Shown: one piece after another, positions 10,681 through 22,563 of the stretch
How positions within the stretch are numbered: position 1 is the stretch's first letter
Layout of the letters: every line of letters begins with the position of its first letter
Source: Benincasa hispida
Lineage: Eukaryota > Streptophyta > Magnoliopsida > Cucurbitales > Cucurbitaceae
Assembly: GCF_009727055.1 (NCBI RefSeq)
Contig: NC_052350.1
Span: forward strand, 14,085,658-14,149,657
Length of the DNA: 64,000 bases
Reading direction: 5' to 3'
The notes under the pieces: model-generated
What the model saw: the letters and a program-made list of their open reading frames with translations, nothing else
Databases searched by the model: none
Told to the model about the DNA's origin: nothing
Program-made: the position numbers and the translations under genes

Positions 10681-13600
10681 AATACCCTCCATACTTGTGG
10701 GATTTTTATACTGGGAGATGAATAAAGTTTTATTAATTAATAAATTAATATCAATTAATTGTTATTATTAATTTTAATTAATTATTAAATATAAATATAT
10801 TATTTAGACTTAGTAAATTTCAACTAATACATTTATCATTGATATTTTATGTTATCTTAATTATTTAGTATAAAATTATATTATTAATTATTAATAATAT
10901 GATTAATATTTATTTATTTATTTATTTATTTAAATAAAATAATTTAAATAATTTTTGATTAAAAAAGATCTATTTATTGATATTTTAAGTGATTAAATAA
11001 TTGATCAATATAACAAAATATTAAATAATGAAATTGAATTATGACCACATTTTGAAAAATTGTTATTTTTAACCTAAAATAGTTTTCATCTTTTAAAAAA
11101 AAAATAATTTGAAAAAATTACTATTTCTAACCTCTTTCTTACCTTTTGAGATTTTGAATGGAGGAGGACCCTATACAGTGAAAACACTATTTTGACACTC
11201 ATTTAAATGTTTTTTATTTTACCATTTTCTATTGAAACTTTTCACACCCAATTTTAGACTTAACAGAAAAAGAAGTTCGTTGGGATTTCTGGTAGGGATT
11301 GAAAATTTTTTTGGTAAAAAATGGTTCTTACATGAAATTTTACATAAGAATATAAAAATGGAGGGAAATCCCATAAATTTCAATTCTTATGGAAAATTTG
11401 TGAGAATTGTTTTTTAAACTCAAAACCAAGGATTGTAAATATCCCTTGCAGAAACGGGTAAATTTAAGTTTAAAATAACAAACTTAAACTTACTCGAAAA
11501 AATTGAAATTAAAATTAGTAAAAAAAAAAAAAGTTAACAAACTTACGGGAATTGGAATTCGTTATAAAAATAAATTAATTAAATTAGTGTAACTTAAATT
11601 TAATTAATTAATTTTAAAATGATTTAATTTTAAAAAAAAAAACATACACAAATACACACAATATTTATCGCAAAATTCATTTTAGTCAAAAATAAATAAA
11701 TAAAAAATAAAAAACTTACTAGGAAGGAAATGTAAAGTTTTTTTATCTTAATTATTAAAAAGAAAAAAGAAAAAAGAAAAAACCCAAACATTCCTTACTT
11801 ACTCAAAAGGAGATGTAAAGTTTTTTTCATAATAGTAATTATTATTCTTATTAGGGAAAAAAAACTCACCCTCCATCCAATTTTCCGGTAAGTCTTGACT
11901 TTCCCGGTAAGTAGGAAGCATGCCCACAGTTTTTTATAATAATAATAATTATTATTATTATTATTATTAAAGATTAAAAAAAATAAAAAAATCTCTTCCC
12001 GGTAAGACAATTTACCGAGAAACGTATGTGTTTTTTTAAATTAAATAATAAACATAGATAAATAAATTTTTTTATAACAAAAACACTCTTCCCAATAAGT
12101 CAAATTAATGGGAAACATGTAATTTCTTTTTTAAATAAATAAATAAATTTTTAAACAAGGACTGTGCATACTTTTTCGATAAGTGACTTATTAGTAAGTT
12201 CAATTTTTGGATCGAAGGTAATTTTTTTTTTCTTTTAAATATACATTATTTTTTCTTTAAGTAGAGATGGTTGTGTTTTTCTTTTAAATAAAATTTAATA
12301 TTGATATTAGTGTTTATAGTTTTAAAGATCCAATTTTAGTATATGTATTTTTAATAAATCTTAACTAATTAACTTAATAAGTGAAAATATAGGTCAAAAT
12401 TTTAGCATACAATTTTAAACTTTATAATATAATCTCATAAAATATCGTTAGTTATTTCATATATGTATATATAAGAAAAACATGTGTTTTTACTTTTTAC
12501 GGATAAATTTATATAAGTATTATCTTAAATTAAATTATACTAAAAATTTGGATAAATGTTTTAAACTTTTATATATATATATATATATAATTTTTACGCT
12601 CTAATAAGTTTCTTTGAAAAAACGTATTCTCATACATTTTTAATAAATATAGGTGACAAAATAAGTTTTGAAAGTCAAAACAATTGACCTATAAAAATGA
12701 CATATTATCTTTTGCAAAAACAAACAAACAAACAAATAATAATAATAAAATATAAATAATATAAAATAATAAAAAGACATATGATAAACAAATAAAACAT
12801 GGTTTAAATGTTTTGGTCCTAGTAAATGTTGATGTGCCCAAATCCACTATCTCTTTCTTTATCTTTGACCAAAGTCATCGTGGCAAATAAATAAATAAAT
12901 AAACCGTAAATTTATTTAATTAATTAATTATTGGTAGGATGACATGAAATCAAACTCTTTTTCTTGTTAGTTCAATACCATTTTTCAAAGTGAAAATTAA
13001 GAATTATTATTTTATAATTTTTACGAAGAAAAAAGAATCATTTATTAGGTGGGTGTTTTTATAACCTTTAAAAAAAATATATTACGTTTTATTAAGCTTT
13101 CATCCTGTTAATTATTATCATTATCATTTTAATATATTACCTTTTGGACTATGTTTATGAAATTTGTATTTCAATTATTAAAAATTTATTGTTTTATTTT
13201 TTTAGTTGCCAATCATGTTAATTTATTTTAGCAATATTTTTGTATTAGTCACATATTTAAATATTTAGAAATAACTTCCGCTATTCTATGCTTTATAAGT
13301 AATTATGACTCTACTTTATAAATATATGATACAATAAAATCTCTAACACCCTAATAGTATTACACTGTAAAATTGGTAAATGAGATGCACTAGTTCGATG
13401 TGTACCACTGCTAACTTACACTTAAATAGTGGCATCCTGTTAACATAAATTTTATATATTTGACTTAAAAAGTCAAAGTTCAACTTGTATATGTATAAAA
13501 ATATATTTTGTAAAGTAAAAATTTTGGAGAACAACCTTCACACCTAAATTCAAAGTCTTCGTTTTTATACATGGATAAATGTACCAATTTGACGACGAGT

Positions 13601-14530
13601 TATGTACAAAAATAGTTGTGTCCCAATGATACATTTATAGTTCTCCTATCTCTTTCAAAAGACATCTAAACTCGAAGAGACGTCCCAAAGATTGAATGGA
13701 ATCAACGAGCACCTAAATTCAAATAATCACATTTTTGGACATGAATCACATTCATAAATTAATTGTTGCACCGATTTAATGTGTAAATACATATACATTC
13801 AAAAGTCATGTCCTCTCGGCAAAAGAATTGCACCTTTATTGTTCTAATGTCTTTCAACAAATATTTACACTTGAAGAGTCCTACCCAAATGATTGAAAGG
13901 TAAAATAGATATTTGCTAAAACCATAAGGAAAAAAGAGGAAAAGAAACATTTTTCTCTATAACCCATTTATATATGTTATAGATTATTATTTTCTTCTAA
14001 AGAAGGTCTCTTTTTTTTTTTTTTTTTTCAAGACTATTTTCCATAAGTAAACCCAAAAAAGAGTATTAATAGTCCACAGTAAAATTATGTTTTCCTTTTC
14101 AATATGTATATATAAATATTTTTTAAATTTTGGATTTTAAATTTTACTATATGCATTTTTATATTTTTTTTTATTTTGTTTACATACAAAACCAATTATA
14201 ATTTTATAATAATATAAATTTTGTTTACTAAGATATTCACTTAGGTTCATTTTAATATTTTTACAACGACGACATTTACATAATAATATAACTAAGTTAG
14301 ATTTGAGCCTACATCATTTAAAATATAAAACAAATGACTTGAGTGAGAAATAATATTGTAAATCAAATTCCAGCAACATATGAATTATAGAAACAATTGT
14401 ATTATCAATATTAATTTTACATCAAGACTTATGTGTGTAGTGTATTCGATAGTTTAAATTTTTTATCATTATTTTTTATATTTTAATGCATGCTATATAT
14501 CTTTTTATTTTATATAATTAGATTATATTT
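10681..14530. other. AT-rich intergenic DNA with microsatellites
   Basis: No supported gene. It contains a TTTA tetranucleotide run (10910-10935), an (AAT)n/(ATT)n palindromic run (11937-11970), a (TA)n run (12565-12590) and a T-tract (14009-14029). Short open frames here (for example on the minus strand at 11795-12010 or 13343-13534) are low-complexity and have no domain. Confidence 0.6.
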
Positions 14531-14539
14531 AAACTATAA

Positions 14540-14723
14540 AATATAAAAAAAATGTAAGGAAAAAAAAATAAGAAATAAGAAATAGTTATCAAATAAGTTT
14601 CTGTTTTTTTAAAAAAAATGGGAAATATGAATAGTTATCAAACATATTTCTATATTAATTTCTCATAAAAGAGAAAACGAAAAACAAAAAATAGGAAATA
14701 AGAACGTTATCAAACGGCCCTTA
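14540..14723. mobile_element. hAT-like MITE remnant (right end recognisable)
   Basis: The segment ends with GTTATCAAACGGCCCTTA at about 14706-14722, a common end for small hAT-type plant elements. It has internal repeats of AATAGTTATCAAA (near 14580 and 14625). The left end was not located. Confidence 0.4.
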
Positions 14724-16135
14724 TTGTCTATTAGTTTTTGAAATGAAACTTTTCTTCAAACTTATTCTTTAAAAGTTTAGAAAAAAAGAAGTACTTGGTT
14801 TCTATGGATTTTTACCCAAGAATAATTAGGTAAATATTTTTTTCGTCTCCATCTATTTTAATGATCATACTTTTAATTTTCTTTCATTTTAAACTTTATT
14901 CTTTCATCAATTTATATAATAATCTGTACTTTTGAAAATTTATTAGATGTGTTTTGCTTTTAACTTTTCAAGTGTTTAGTTTAAAAATATAATTCTTTTT
15001 AGAAGAATTTTAAGTATCAATCACTTAAAATAATTTTTACATTTTCAGAGTTTATTTTATAAAAATGACTTGACTGAAAAATACTTTTATTTTTCTCTAA
15101 TTCATTAAGATAGGTCCATTGTCTTGGTCCCTTTCTTGAAATGCTAGGCATACATTTGTATTAAAGTATACAAGAAGCAAAACAAACATGAAAAGAATAC
15201 ATAAACTAAGATGAACAAAAGTAAAAGTATAAATATTAAAATAAACAATTTTAAAAGATATATCACAGAAGAACCAAAATAAAGTAAAATCGAAGATAGA
15301 AATTAAATAGAATAAACAAGAATTTAAAGTAACATAATACCATATGTAATGTTTACACGAGAAGTACATGAATGAATCAAGATTGCATCTGAATGAAAAT
15401 GATCTTAAGGATATGAAAGTATCGTTAAGAACAGCTTAATAGAACTAAATCTTACTATACCTATACTAAAAATAAACATCTTCTCTTTTTGGTGCTCAAT
15501 CTTAAAAACTCCAAAGTTAAGTGTACTTAGTTTTGAGTAATTTTATGTTGAGAGTGATATCCTGAAAGTATTTTTAAGAAGCATGTTAATTTGTAGGGAT
15601 AATTTTTATTCTTAAAATGGGTTTAAAACAAAATAATATTGTTAGGATGTAGAGAAAGTCGAAGTCATGTTGAATCTGAACATGAGCCGTTATACCATAA
15701 ATAAATAGATTTTTTTCCAATATGGCATTGCAATCGTAGGTCTTTTTCCCCTTGAGATCAACGTCATGAAGGGTGAGAATAAAACTCAAACCATATATCA
15801 TTCTTGAATTTAAAAAATCATTTTGATCCTTATATCTTGATGTTGATCATTTCATTTTTTATTTTAACTAATTTGGCTAAGAGTAATGATAGTTTCTATT
15901 TTTTTTAATTAAACCCAAAACCCAAATTCGTTTTAAAGAAAGTAGAGAAATTTTTCGGACACAGAAAAAAAATGTTCAGTAAATCAAAATAAATTCTATG
16001 ACACATGAACAAAAATGGTATCCATTACTAAACTTTTATTAATATTACATTAAAAGAATGGTATTTAAATTTTGTTAGGAGTGATTTTGGATAGTTGAAC
16101 ATATAATCAACATAAAATAGGAACATCACTTTCGA

Positions 16136-16168
<33 letters not shown>

Positions 16169-17454
16169 TTCAGGACCAAAGTACCACCTTAAGATCAAAA
16201 TAGAGCTAGGAAAAAATGGCTAACAAACCAACTTGCTCGATTGAGCCTGCCCTGACTCGAAAACATCGTCCTAGGACTAAAATGAGCTTAAGAAAAGAGT
16301 CAAGACCAAACCTAACAAAATAGTCCATAAAGCACTGACTCAAGTAGTAGGTTATTCTAATGTAGCTCATATTCTTATAAATAGATCAATATAGCTCCAA
16401 AAAAAAGTAAGACAATTTTCACTCTCAAATTCTTCAGTTTGACATTCTTTCGGTCTCTAATATAAATTGAAGTGTCTGACAAGCAATTCACTACATCGGT
16501 GTGCAAATTTCTCATTGTTCTTTACCTTTAGATGTAGAGAGAGAAATACCCAAAAAAAAATTTGAAAGATATTGATAAAAGTGTGATGTGGGAGAATCTA
16601 ACCTCAAATCACAAGGTTGAAATTTGAGCTACGCTCTTGTTGGTGAAATACCTAAAAATTAATGGTTATTATTATGGAGCATTCATTTTAGAGATTTAAA
16701 TAGTTTTTTGTTCAATAATTCACTCAGTCTTTTTTATTTTTTTTTATTTTTTTTTTTTTTTTGAGTTGGTAAGAAAAATAGAATTTGAACTTTGGAGTAG
16801 TGTTCTCAGATCCGTATCGTAAAGTTCAATTAAATTATACCTAACTAACTTTATTTAATAGTATCCATTATCTATGTTTATTTATTAGAAATTTGGTCGA
16901 TTTTTAAAATCCTAATAGATTATTAAAACAATATTATTTCTATTTTTATTTCATTTTTATATATATATCTTCTTATCCATAAAATAAGGTACCAAAAAAC
17001 AAAAAAGAAAAGGGAAAAAAAAAAAGAAAAAAAAAAACCCAGCATATTCTAAATATTCCAGCATCCAAATCAGAGCATAAACTAAAAGCAACCACAAATT
17101 AAAATGGCATGCAATTGCAAATTAAGACATGAAATCGCATAACAATTCATCTTTCAAATAATATAGATATAAACAACCCCTTGGAAAGGCCGAAGAGAAG
17201 TCTTCCTCTATCTACAATTTTGCGATTTACTGTACAAGAAACCAAAAACAACAAGATTAGATGCATCTAATTCGAGTCAGATCCAAATCCTGATCATGAT
17301 CCGTTTCACCAAAACTCAATCAAACACTTCACGGAAGAACAGGAACGCACAAATTTACGAGTAGCGGTTCAAATTACACGACGGATCCATCGATCGATCG
17401 ATCTATTGGTTCGACGAAATTAACCGAGACCTAATTTCTTTTAGATTTTAATTA
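14724..17454. other. AT-rich intergenic DNA and probable 3' flank of the zinc-ribbon gene
   Basis: No gene is supported. There is a 30-base A-tract at 16137-16166 and a T-rich tract at 16730-16763. The last few hundred bases before 17455 are less AT-rich and may hold the 3' UTR of the minus-strand gene. They include a (CGAT)n stretch near 17388-17403. Confidence 0.5.
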
Positions 17455-17661
17455 CTACCAGTGGCACAACTCGAGGCGACGAGAACAGAGAGTACAGAGA
17501 TACTTCCTCTTGATCTTGAGGCAGAGAGGAAGGAAACAGAGCTTCCATCGCCTTTCGACATCAATGGCGTAGACTTTGCCTTGACAGAAAGGGCAAGTTC
17601 CAGGCGCTTGTTGTCGACCTAACTCTCGCTCTTTCTCTTCCCATACGCATGCGAGCCACAT
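17455..17661 (-). CDS. Small zinc-ribbon protein (68 aa)
   Basis: The protein has two cysteine pairs, C23-x2-C26 and C56-x2-C59, separated by a basic and hydrophobic linker (DVERRWKLCFLPLCLKIKRKY). This is the layout of the plant zinc-ribbon family of about 65-90 residues, whose biochemical function is unknown to me. The N-terminus (WEEKERELGRQQAPGTCPFC) is also typical of that family. The start at 17661 is chosen because the frame stays open upstream to 17886 only as a low-complexity, phenylalanine-rich stretch that includes the TATA region. No intron is needed. A TATAAATA box lies about 205 bp upstream at 17865-17872, so the 5' leader is probably about 175 bp. It sits alone in a long repeat-rich stretch. 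The higher GC of 17200-17850 against its surroundings supports a real gene. Two further cysteines (C42, C47) lie in the linker. Confidence 0.75.
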   Translation of the reverse strand: MWLACVWEEKERELGRQQAPGTCPFCQGKVYAIDVERRWKLCFLPLCLKIKRKYLCTLCSRRLELCHW

Positions 17662-17864
17662 TCTTCTGCGGTGTTTCTGTGTTCCTTCTACGGCGGCGAT
17701 TGAGGATATTTTGCGGCGGAGCGCACGATGTCGACCGGAAAACGAGATGAAAAAGAGGGGAATCGGTAAGTGAGAGAGAGAGAGGAAAAAGAAAAAGGGA
17801 AATATGGTGTGAAAGGGAAAACCGCTTTTTAGTTGTAATAGAAAAACGGAGATATGGAAGCCAG

Positions 17865-17872
17865 TATTTATA
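17865..17872 (-). promoter_or_regulatory. TATA box of the zinc-ribbon gene
   Basis: The minus strand reads CTATAAATACTGG here, a near-perfect plant TATA box, followed by a pyrimidine/purine-biased leader with (GA)n/(CT)n stretches at about 17770-17790. Confidence 0.6.
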
Positions 17873-17886
17873 GAGGGAAAATTCAA

Positions 17887-18327
17887 GTTTTATTTATTTG
17901 TTTTTGTTTTATTTATTTAATAGATCTATAATTTGTTATTATTGTTAACTTTTTAATTGGGGAATTATCACTTTTATTTTTCCCGAGTATACTAGATTAT
18001 TCTTTACGGTATTTTCATCGTTAATCCTTCCAAATTATTGTAAATTGCCTATCTAAATTTCTTCTATTTTCTTAAAATAAATTTTGTTAGTGACGATTTT
18101 GAAATAAAGAAAAATAAGTCAAATTATTTATAAATAGTAAATTATTATTGTCTATTATTGATAGACAATGATATTTTATCTTGTTTGAAAATATTTTAAG
18201 TAACTTTACCATTTAAAACAATTACCCTTTTATTAACAATAAGGTGATGTCTTAGAATTATTATTTTACAGGCTTATTTGGACACGTGAACATGTTCATA
18301 TGTTGTTAACATGAATTTAGATCTTTA
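17887..18327. other. AT-rich intergenic DNA
   Basis: No gene seen. Near 18149-18167 there is a small palindrome TGTCTATTATTGATAGACA, one of the TATCAnTGATA-type motifs scattered over the window. Confidence 0.5.
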
Positions 18328-18909
18328 GGGGCCGTTTGGATTAAAGTTTTCTCAATGCCCAGGAATTAAGGATGTCTGGGAATTATATGTTAAAAAAAAA
18401 TTGAGATTGTGAAAACAAGTCCAAACGATCATTTACAAAATATTATACGATCGCTTAAATTATCTACACGATTGTTGAGCTCCGCTACACGATCGTTTAC
18501 AAAATACTATACGATCACTTAAATTATCTACACGATCGCTGAGTAACAAAACGCTATACGATCGCCTACCCAATGCTATACAATCACCTACCAAATGTTA
18601 TACAATCGCTTACTAAATGTTACACGATCGTTGAGTAATAAAATGTTATACGATCGCCTACCCAATGCTATACGATTGCTTACCAAATGCTACACGATCG
18701 CTTACAAATACTACATGATCGCTAAGTAACAAAATGCTATACGATTTCACGGCTAGAAGGAAGAAGAAATGAAAACCCACATTTCTTAATGAGTATGCAA
18801 TTCCTTCATTTGTGTGCGTAAAAGATACCTAGGAATTGCTTTTTTCCAAGTTAAATAAATAAATCCCACCAACCAAACATGGACTCTTTTCTCTCCAATC
18901 AAATGGCCC
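18328..18909. mobile_element. MITE with GGGCCRTTTG ends, filled with CGATCG repeats
   Basis: The left end reads GGGGCCGTTTGGATT. The right end, on the opposite strand, reads AAGGGCCATTTGATTGG, so the ends form imperfect terminal inverted repeats of about 14 bp. The left flank is TTA and the right flank TTG, which would fit a mutated 3 bp TTA duplication of the PIF/Harbinger type. A hAT origin is not excluded. Most of the interior (18425-18755) is the CGATCG array listed separately. There is no coding capacity. Confidence 0.6.
18425..18755 (+). repeat. CGATCG-core tandem repeat array inside the MITE
   Basis: About fifteen units occur at roughly 20-29 bp spacing, with a consensus near GCTATACGATCGCTTACCAAAT. 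Some have the core decayed to CGATTG, CAATCG or TGATCG. A longer register is visible because GAGTAACAAAA-type segments recur about every four to five units (near 18540, 18635 and 18725). The core and flank match the array at 4190-4475. Confidence 0.85.
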
Positions 18910-19123
18910 TTGGAGAAATTTTGTAATATAATAGTGCCTTGTTCATTCATATATAATTTAATGCATCATTAAACAATATAACTATCTTTTATTTCGTAGG
19001 CCTTACACTTTTTCATCAGATATAGTTATGGATGAATAATGATACTATGGACAAAATTTCATTCTATAGTATTGAAAAAAGTGAACTTGTGTTATAAGTA
19101 GCATCTACGTAGTATGTATAATT
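18910..19123. other. AT-rich spacer
   Basis: No gene or recognisable repeat. Confidence 0.4.
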
Positions 19124-19720
19124 TAGGGGTGTTTATGGGTTGAGTTAGATTGGGTTGAAAAAATTTATTTACCCAATCTAATTGTTTGGGTTGTAAATTT
19201 TTTCAACTTAAATAACCCTTATTAAAAAATAAATCCAACCCAGCTCAACCATGAAATATTTGGGTTGGGTTGGTTCGGGTTAATCGGGTCATTTATTTAA
19301 AATTTTGTTCTAAAAAGAAACAAAACGTAAATGTGTAAACATCTAATTTAATTATTTTCATATATTGGATTAAGATTAACAACTCAATTTCAATTTATAT
19401 AGTGAAATTTTTTTTTTCTGAAATGCAAAAAACTACTTTTTGTTGAAGAACAAATTATTCAAAAAAAAAATTGAATTAAATAAAATTAAAATCAATACAT
19501 GTATAAATAATCGTGTTATAAGTAATAACAAAAATATATTTTAAAATTAATAATAAACTCGAATTCGTTCGAATTGGTTTAGGTTATATTTAGGTGAATC
19601 CATGAACCAATCCAACCCATACAATTTTCATTTATTTAAATCCAACTTAATCCAAATGTGTTGATAACCCAATTCAAATCATACGGATTGGGTTGGGTTG
19701 ATCGGTTTTTTTAGGTAATG
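19124..19720. mobile_element. hAT-like non-autonomous element with GGGTTGGGTT motifs
   Basis: It begins TAGGGGTGTTTATGGG, the classic plant hAT terminal motif. It has repeated GGGTTGGGTTGG near the left end and complementary CCAACCCA blocks plus GGGTTGGGTTGATCGG near the right end. The right terminal inverted repeat is not clear, so the end is approximate. There is no coding capacity. Confidence 0.55.
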
Positions 19721-19767
19721 TCGAAATAGGTTATAAAATAAGAATTCATGTTTGAACATTTTTTTTT

Positions 19768-19781
19768 GGGGGGGGGGGGGG
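19768..19781 (+). repeat. Homopolymer run of 14 G after a T-tract
   Basis: A run of G at this length directly after about nine T is unusual in a region otherwise above 70 percent AT. It could also be a sequencing or assembly uncertainty. Confidence 0.7.
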
Positions 19782-21871
19782 TTTCTCAAAATTATAACCA
19801 TCGTGTATTTCGTCAAAAAACAATCGTTATCAAAGAAAAAATAATAATACATTAATTTTAGAGTTATAACTACTATTTGCATAGTTGAATATTATTTGAC
19901 ATGCACTTCTTACTTTAAGATTAAAAGCACTTTTTGTACCTTTTACTTGGGACTTTTCTATTTATAAGGATATTTTAAAAAATAAAAAATAAATTATATT
20001 ATTAGTTTTCTAAGTACAGAAAAAATCTCAATTAGTTCTACATAAAAGTCTTCTGAATAATTGAACTCTACACGCTTTCAAGACAATTAATTTAATTAGT
20101 TGAGTTGTCAATGGAAAATTATGACTACTTTTGGGGTTAATTTGATATAAAATGAAATTTAAAAAAATAATAACATTAAAATTAAATAATTACTTTAAAC
20201 AACAAAACTGTTTAAAATATTTTTAAATATAATAAAATGTCTCGGTGATAGACAATAATAAACTATTATCATCTATCACTAGATAGTCGTCCGAAAGATA
20301 TATATTTTATTTTGTAAAATAAGTAGTAGTCTATTACTATCTATCACTAAGAGACAATAACATTTTGTTTTATATATAAATAACTTGACTCATTTTGTTA
20401 CTTATGTAAATAACCCAATAAGACAGAATGTTAAAAGAAATAAATAAATAAATAAGAAGGAAAATCATGTCTTTTGTTTAGATCTTCTTTGAAATCTTCT
20501 TAAACGTTATATTTATCTACCTTAATAAAATTGACCTTTACTTTCAATTCAATTTTTAAATATTTTTATTTATATCTAATTTAAATTGTTAAGATCACTT
20601 TGTTAACTATTTTACTTTTTATTTTTATTTTTGAAAATTAAGTCCATGAATAATGCTTCCACCTCCTAATTTCTTCTTTTGTTATCTACTTTCACCAATA
20701 GTTTTAAAAAATAAGTCAATTTTAGAGAACTACAAAAAAGTAGCTTTTAAAATGTTGTTTTTTTTTATGGAATTTGACTACGAATTCAACCATTGTACTT
20801 AAAAAAATATATGCAAATTATTGTAAGAAATATGAATGAAATAGGTAATTTTCAAAAACAAAATACAAAACCATGTAGTTACCAAACGAGATCTAAATAT
20901 TTGACTTTAATTACATAAAATAGATTATTTGTTGAACACACGTTTTAACATAGTCGTTATTTTAATAGATAAAGAAAAGAATAAGAAAGGCATTTGTCAA
21001 AAAGTTTAGGGCCATTTGTTTCGCAGGTATCCTAGATTTTTATGGAGTAGGTATCTGGATTATCATATTTGTTTTGTGATATTATGAGATGTCCCGACAT
21101 TTGAAGATTTGATGTTCGGACGAAAGGCATCTAAAGAGTATTTGATGCCCTCCTGAAACATGAGTTTTCTAGATTCTCGAGTTGAGGGCATCCCCATTTT
21201 ACTTTTTTGTCCATCTTTTTTATTTTATTTTATTATATATATATATATATATATCAATCTTTATTTGCATTATATAATTAAAATAAACACTTAGCCAGGT
21301 ATATCATATATGGTTAGTTATATGATAATTCTTTTTATTTTTTAGCAATATATTCAATTTTAAATTTAAATTAATATCTACTTTTATAAAAAATCTTAAA
21401 TATGATATATTATTTTGTTGAGAAAAATAACATATAAAAATAATATAAATTGTATTAATTTTAAAAGAAATTCAAATTGATAAAAACAAATATGTTATAT
21501 AAATTCAAATTATATCAAATTAATTATAAAGTAATAAATAATCGTAAGGGCATTCTTGGAATTTTATGTAAATTTAAGACATTCCCGAGTAGAAATCTAT
21601 GAAACAAACACAATTATCAAAATATTATCAAATATTTGCAAAAATATTCATACAAAACAAACATAGTAATTTAAAGATGTCGGACATTATAATTTCTAAT
21701 ATATATAATTCTGGGCATCTAAGATTCTGGTTATTTACATTCCAAAAAAACAAATTGTCTTCCAAAAGGTTAAAAAAGTCTTTCTCTTCAAAGAAATTTA
21801 ATTTAATACTGTTTTTTTTTTTTCCATTTGAGCCGACCATTTATCTCAACAAAATTAAGATATAGCTAATT
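19782..21871. other. AT-rich intergenic DNA with MITE fragments
   Basis: There is no gene. Palindromic TCTATCA...TGATAGA motifs lie near 20245-20350. A MITE right end of the GTAGTTACCAAACGAGATC type lies near 20875-20895. A MITE left end TTAGGGCCATTTGTTTCGCAGG starts at 21006, and its interior contains several GATGTC/GGGCATC blocks up to about 21740. A (TA)n run is at 21232-21254. Confidence 0.45.
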
Positions 21872-22554
21872 GAGAAAAATACCTTTTTAGCCCTCGAATT
21901 TTCTGAAATAATTGCATTTAATCTATGAAGTTTTAAATTAGCTATTTTAGTCCCTAAGTTTTTAACAATTTAAAAGGTCCTCTTCATTAACAGAACAATT
22001 TAAATTAACAGATCTATCCAAATAAATATTTAAATGATGATGTGGCTTGTTGACTAAGTTGATGATTTGGATTTAAATTTGTCACATGAAGTTCGTCTCG
22101 TAAAGTTATTAATTTATGTCTTTTGTTTTGTGAAGTTCGTCTCGTGAAATAACTTTAAGGGACGAACTTCACGAGAAATGAAACTCAACGAACTCAACTT
22201 CACGTTCTTTCTGTTTTTTGTCTCGTGAAGTTTGTCTCACGAAGCTATTTCACTAGACGAATTTCACGATAAATGAACTCAACTTAACGTTATTTTTGTC
22301 TTTTGTCTCGTGAAATAACTTTACGAGACGAACACGAGACAAATTTAAATCCAAATCATCAACTTAGTCAACAAGTCATATCAACCTTTAAATAATTTAC
22401 TTGGATATATTTGTTAATTTAAAGTGTTATGTTAATGAAGATGACATTTTAAACCTATTATTGAAAGTTTAAGGACTAAAATGACTAATTTGAAACTTCA
22501 AGGACCAAATGCACCTATTCCAAAAAACTTGGGACTAAAAAGATATTTTTTTCT
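21872..22554. mobile_element. Fold-back (long terminal inverted repeat) element, 683 bp, 9 bp target duplication
   Basis: The two arms of about 220 bp (21872-22095 and 22330-22554) are inverted copies. Left landmarks are TTTTTAGCCC, GCATTTAATCTATGAAG, CATTAACAGAACA and GTTGACTAAGTTGATGATTT. All recur on the opposite strand in the right arm. The flanks are TAGCTAATT (21863-21871) and TAGATAATT (22555-22563), a 9 bp duplication with one mismatch, the length typical of Mutator-like elements. The centre (22080-22335) is built of repeated GTCTCGTGAAGTTCGTCTCG and its inverse. It is non-coding. RNA from it would form a long hairpin. Confidence 0.8.
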
Positions 22555-22563
22555 TAGATAATT

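Noticed and set aside
17662..17886. N-terminal extension of the zinc-ribbon protein
   Set aside because: It would include the TATA region and a phenylalanine-rich low-complexity stretch, whereas known relatives are about 65-90 residues.
18425..18755. Regularly spaced repeats resembling a CRISPR array
   Set aside because: The units are degenerate, spacers are short and repetitive, and no cas genes are present in this plant nuclear DNA. It is a satellite inside a MITE.
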